Below are positions 62,318-64,000 of a DNA stretch of 64,000 nt, piece after piece. The notes beneath the pieces were generated by a model that was given only the letters and a program-made list of their open reading frames with translations, did no database searches and had not been told where the DNA came from. The DNA is from CAYILR01 sp964364175 (GTDB taxonomy: Bacteria; Bdellovibrionota; UBA1018), in NCBI GenBank assembly GCA_964364175.1, contig CAYILR010000002.1:122463-186462 (forward strand), written 5' to 3'. The position numbers and the translations under genes are program-made. Each line of letters starts with the position of its first letter. The first letter of the stretch is position 1.

Positions 62318-63931
62318 TCACCGCCCCCTCGAATCAAACCAGCCAAATGTATACGCTGTCACGGTGATGTTCCCGTCGTTCGCATCAGAAATTCTGCTTC
62401 TGATCTGCGCTGAAGTATTTGTCCAGACCTGGAGGAAAGCAACAGGGTCCTTAGCGTAACCGCCGGACGTTGCCGCAGCCCTGATGGTGTGCGAGTAACT
62501 CTGGCCGGGAGCCGCATCATTCGTGGCCAGGTCTGTCCACAACGACCACGGCGTAACGGCGTCCCCGGAGTTGTGCACATTAACAAGAATTTTTGCTTTA
62601 ACTCTGATGCCTGTCGGGACTGTCAAAGTTCTACTATAGGCGGCGGCAGTGAACATAGTGCCGTCAGATAAATCCGAAACAGGATTCACGAATGAAAACT
62701 CATCACCGTCCTGTATGAACGCCAGAATCGTGTTGCCGCTCCTGATGATCGAACCGATACGCCGTATATACGTAGCCGAATGATCAGTAATAAGGTTAGC
62801 CGCTGTAACGCTCGTATCAAATCCTACGTCGTCCACTCCGGCCACGCGGATCAAAAACACATGCCACGTTGCATCGGAGAGGGCAAGGGAGGACGATCTT
62901 CCTCCCTGACCTGTCCCAGTGACCCACGTAGCGTCTAAACGCTTTGTGACGGCTGATGTAAGAAGGAGCCGCACCGCGTTTGTTGAGTCCGTTGCCTGAC
63001 CTGCGGCAATGTCGATATCATTCGTTGCATCGCCTGCATTGTTGGACAGCCCGAGCCCTGACAGATATCCGTACGGCTCACGAGAAGCCCATGCGGCCGT
63101 CGTCGCTCCTGTGCTGGTCAATACCAATCCACTCGCTCCCGGAGCCCCTGCGGATAGTTTTGCAGGGGTCACGTTGGCATCTAAGATTTTCACGGTGGTT
63201 ACGGAGTCAGAAGCGAGATCCCCTGGAGCGATGGTTCCATCCAAGATGTGCGTTGATGTCACTTTGCCCGTACCGATGGACGTTGCTACTGCTCCTGCAG
63301 TAGTTGTAATATCCCCCGTGAGAGCGGGCATCTGAGCAGCAGGAACTGTGCCGCTACCCAGGTTGCTAGCGTTAAGCGCGGTGAGAGCCGATCCGTTCAC
63401 TGCACCAAATGTTCCTCCAGAAATATAGTTACCCGATACCGTGCCCACCTCCCATTTTCCTGTTCCTGAGTTATACGTCAGAGTCTGTCCTGTCGTCGTG
63501 GGAGCAACCGTATCAATACTTTTGGTAATAATACTCGTAGCAGCGCCACCACCTGCAACCGTAGAAGGCTCCCATTTAGAAGTCGTACTATTCCAAGCTA
63601 AAACTTGTCCGTTGGTGACGGAGCTGACGCCAGAGATCACCTGGCCTCCTAAGTATCCATCCGCATATTGCTTGGTAACTGCCCCTAAAGCCGCCGATGG
63701 ATCGGCAGACAACACAAGAGCCCCGCTGAGAGTTCCACCGGCCAAGGGTAAATAAGCTTGAGATAATTTTGCTGGAGTCACAGCTCCGTCTTTGATTTTA
63801 GCAGTCGTCACCGAATCATCTGCCAACTCGCTGCTGCTCACGTCAGAGGAAAGTCCATTATCATCAATCGCAGGCCGACATGCCCCGGTGAGGCTAGCGA
63901 TCATCAGAAGGTATAAATACACGTTCTGCAT
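62318..63931 (-). CDS. Tail-fibre/collar-like lipoprotein candidate (paralogue B)
   Basis: 537 residues. The N-terminus is hydrophobic and ends L-T-G-A-C, suggesting a lipoprotein-like export signal. It then repeats the paralogue-A module from residue 32 (S-S-S-E-L-A-D, T-A-K-I-K-D-G-A-V-T-P-A-K-L, Y-L-P-L-A-G-G-T-L-S). The rest has Thr/Ala-rich repeats and a C-terminal domain unrelated to A. The module resembles phage tail fibres, but no other phage genes are present. Probably a surface protein. Confidence 0.78.
   Translation of the reverse strand: MQNVYLYLLMIASLTGACRPAIDDNGLSSDVSSSELADDSVTTAKIKDGAVTPAKLSQAYLPLAGGTLSGALVLSADPSAALGAVTKQYADGYLGGQVISGVSSVTNGQVLAWNSTTSKWEPSTVAGGGAATSIITKSIDTVAPTTTGQTLTYNSGTGKWEVGTVSGNYISGGTFGAVNGSALTALNASNLGSGTVPAAQMPALTGDITTTAGAVATSIGTGKVTSTHILDGTIAPGDLASDSVTTVKILDANVTPAKLSAGAPGASGLVLTSTGATTAAWASREPYGYLSGLGLSNNAGDATNDIDIAAGQATDSTNAVRLLLTSAVTKRLDATWVTGTGQGGRSSSLALSDATWHVFLIRVAGVDDVGFDTSVTAANLITDHSATYIRRIGSIIRSGNTILAFIQDGDEFSFVNPVSDLSDGTMFTAAAYSRTLTVPTGIRVKAKILVNVHNSGDAVTPWSLWTDLATNDAAPGQSYSHTIRAAATSGGYAKDPVAFLQVWTNTSAQIRSRISDANDGNITVTAYTFGWFDSRGR
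63437..63838 (-). repeat. Direct repeat unit B (shared 5' module)
   Basis: The matching module to unit A (60265-60674), same strand, about 3.2 kb apart. Recombination between the units would delete the barrel gene and fuse the two fibre-like genes. Confidence 0.7.
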
Positions 63932-64000
63932 ATAAACTTATCCAACTCTGTGCCCCGGAGAGGATGAGCGTCAAAGTTGCCTTTTCTGCCTTTCCTAATA

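Noticed and set aside
59025..63931. Prophage remnant suggested by tail-fibre-like genes
   Set aside because: No capsid, terminase, portal, integrase or other phage genes; one copy has a lipoprotein-like leader and a barrel gene lies between.
1..64000. CRISPR arrays, tRNA or rRNA genes
   Set aside because: No regularly spaced direct repeats with unique spacers, and no cloverleaf or rRNA-like sequence was noticed in the intergenic gaps.

Overview
The window is a dense (about 95% coding), medium-GC stretch of chromosome from a Gram-negative bacterium. Evidence for a diderm includes an outer-membrane barrel protein ending in Phe, lipoproteins, LPS-heptose nucleotidyltransferase (rfaE2), MltD-type transglycosylase and sugar-polymer genes. 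Several features I associate with the Bdellovibrionota (Bdellovibrio and relatives) point there: tail-fibre-like secreted proteins with an S-S-E-L-A-D/T-K-I-K-D-G-A-V-T-P-A-K-L module, a small C-x-x-H protein, a split HNH endonuclease of the long N-terminal-domain type, and RNase J in a proteobacterium-like setting. The lineage is an inference; there is no rRNA gene here. I found no tRNA, rRNA, CRISPR array, integrase or transposase.

Layout. (1) 1-10835: envelope glycan locus with multispan glycosyltransferases (GT39/GT-C, GT87), a GT2, two NAD-dependent epimerases and an O-antigen-ligase-like protein; five minus-strand genes are chained by 4-nt overlaps or a short gap. (2) 10837-17129: PilZ protein, a REP-like double palindrome, an ABC exporter, then a PHP phosphoesterase / GT21-like glycolipid synthase / GH1 glucosidase run with overlapping reading frames. 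(3) 17143-23361: small membrane proteins, then yggU, HAD, amidohydrolase, a degenerate creatininase-like protein, and a DUF4143-type ATPase behind an operator-like array. (4) 23363-30478: rfaE2-RDD pair, an unknown secreted protein, an HNH gene broken by an in-frame TGA, and a minus operon of a solute-binding protein, rsmE, GNAT and paiB. (5) 30414-40966: MltD-like, udk and RNase J; a methyltransferase and M14 carboxypeptidase; a receiver/TPR protein; a subtilase; a FabG-like reductase. (6) 40963-55831: a second DUF4143-type ATPase and the division/cell-wall (dcw) cluster: mraY-murD-ftsW-murG and ftsQ-ftsA-ftsZ on the minus strand, with two M16 peptidases and murC-murB between them on the plus strand. 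(7) 55888-63931: lipid genes (DAG kinase family, alkyl-DHAP synthase family), an outer-membrane barrel and two tail-fibre-like paralogues.

The most unusual things are non-coding or at gene edges: four very long imperfect palindromes in two intergenic gaps (34109-34373 and 48551-48862) full of tiny hairpins with 3-4-nt loops, several of them GGA; a REP-like 40-bp inverted repeat (11369-11476); a perfect 26-bp palindrome inside the HNH coding region; start codons embedded in operator dyads of both DUF4143-type ATPases; murG with no ATG/GTG/TTG start upstream of its essential glycine-rich motif; and a dcw cluster that looks inverted in its middle.
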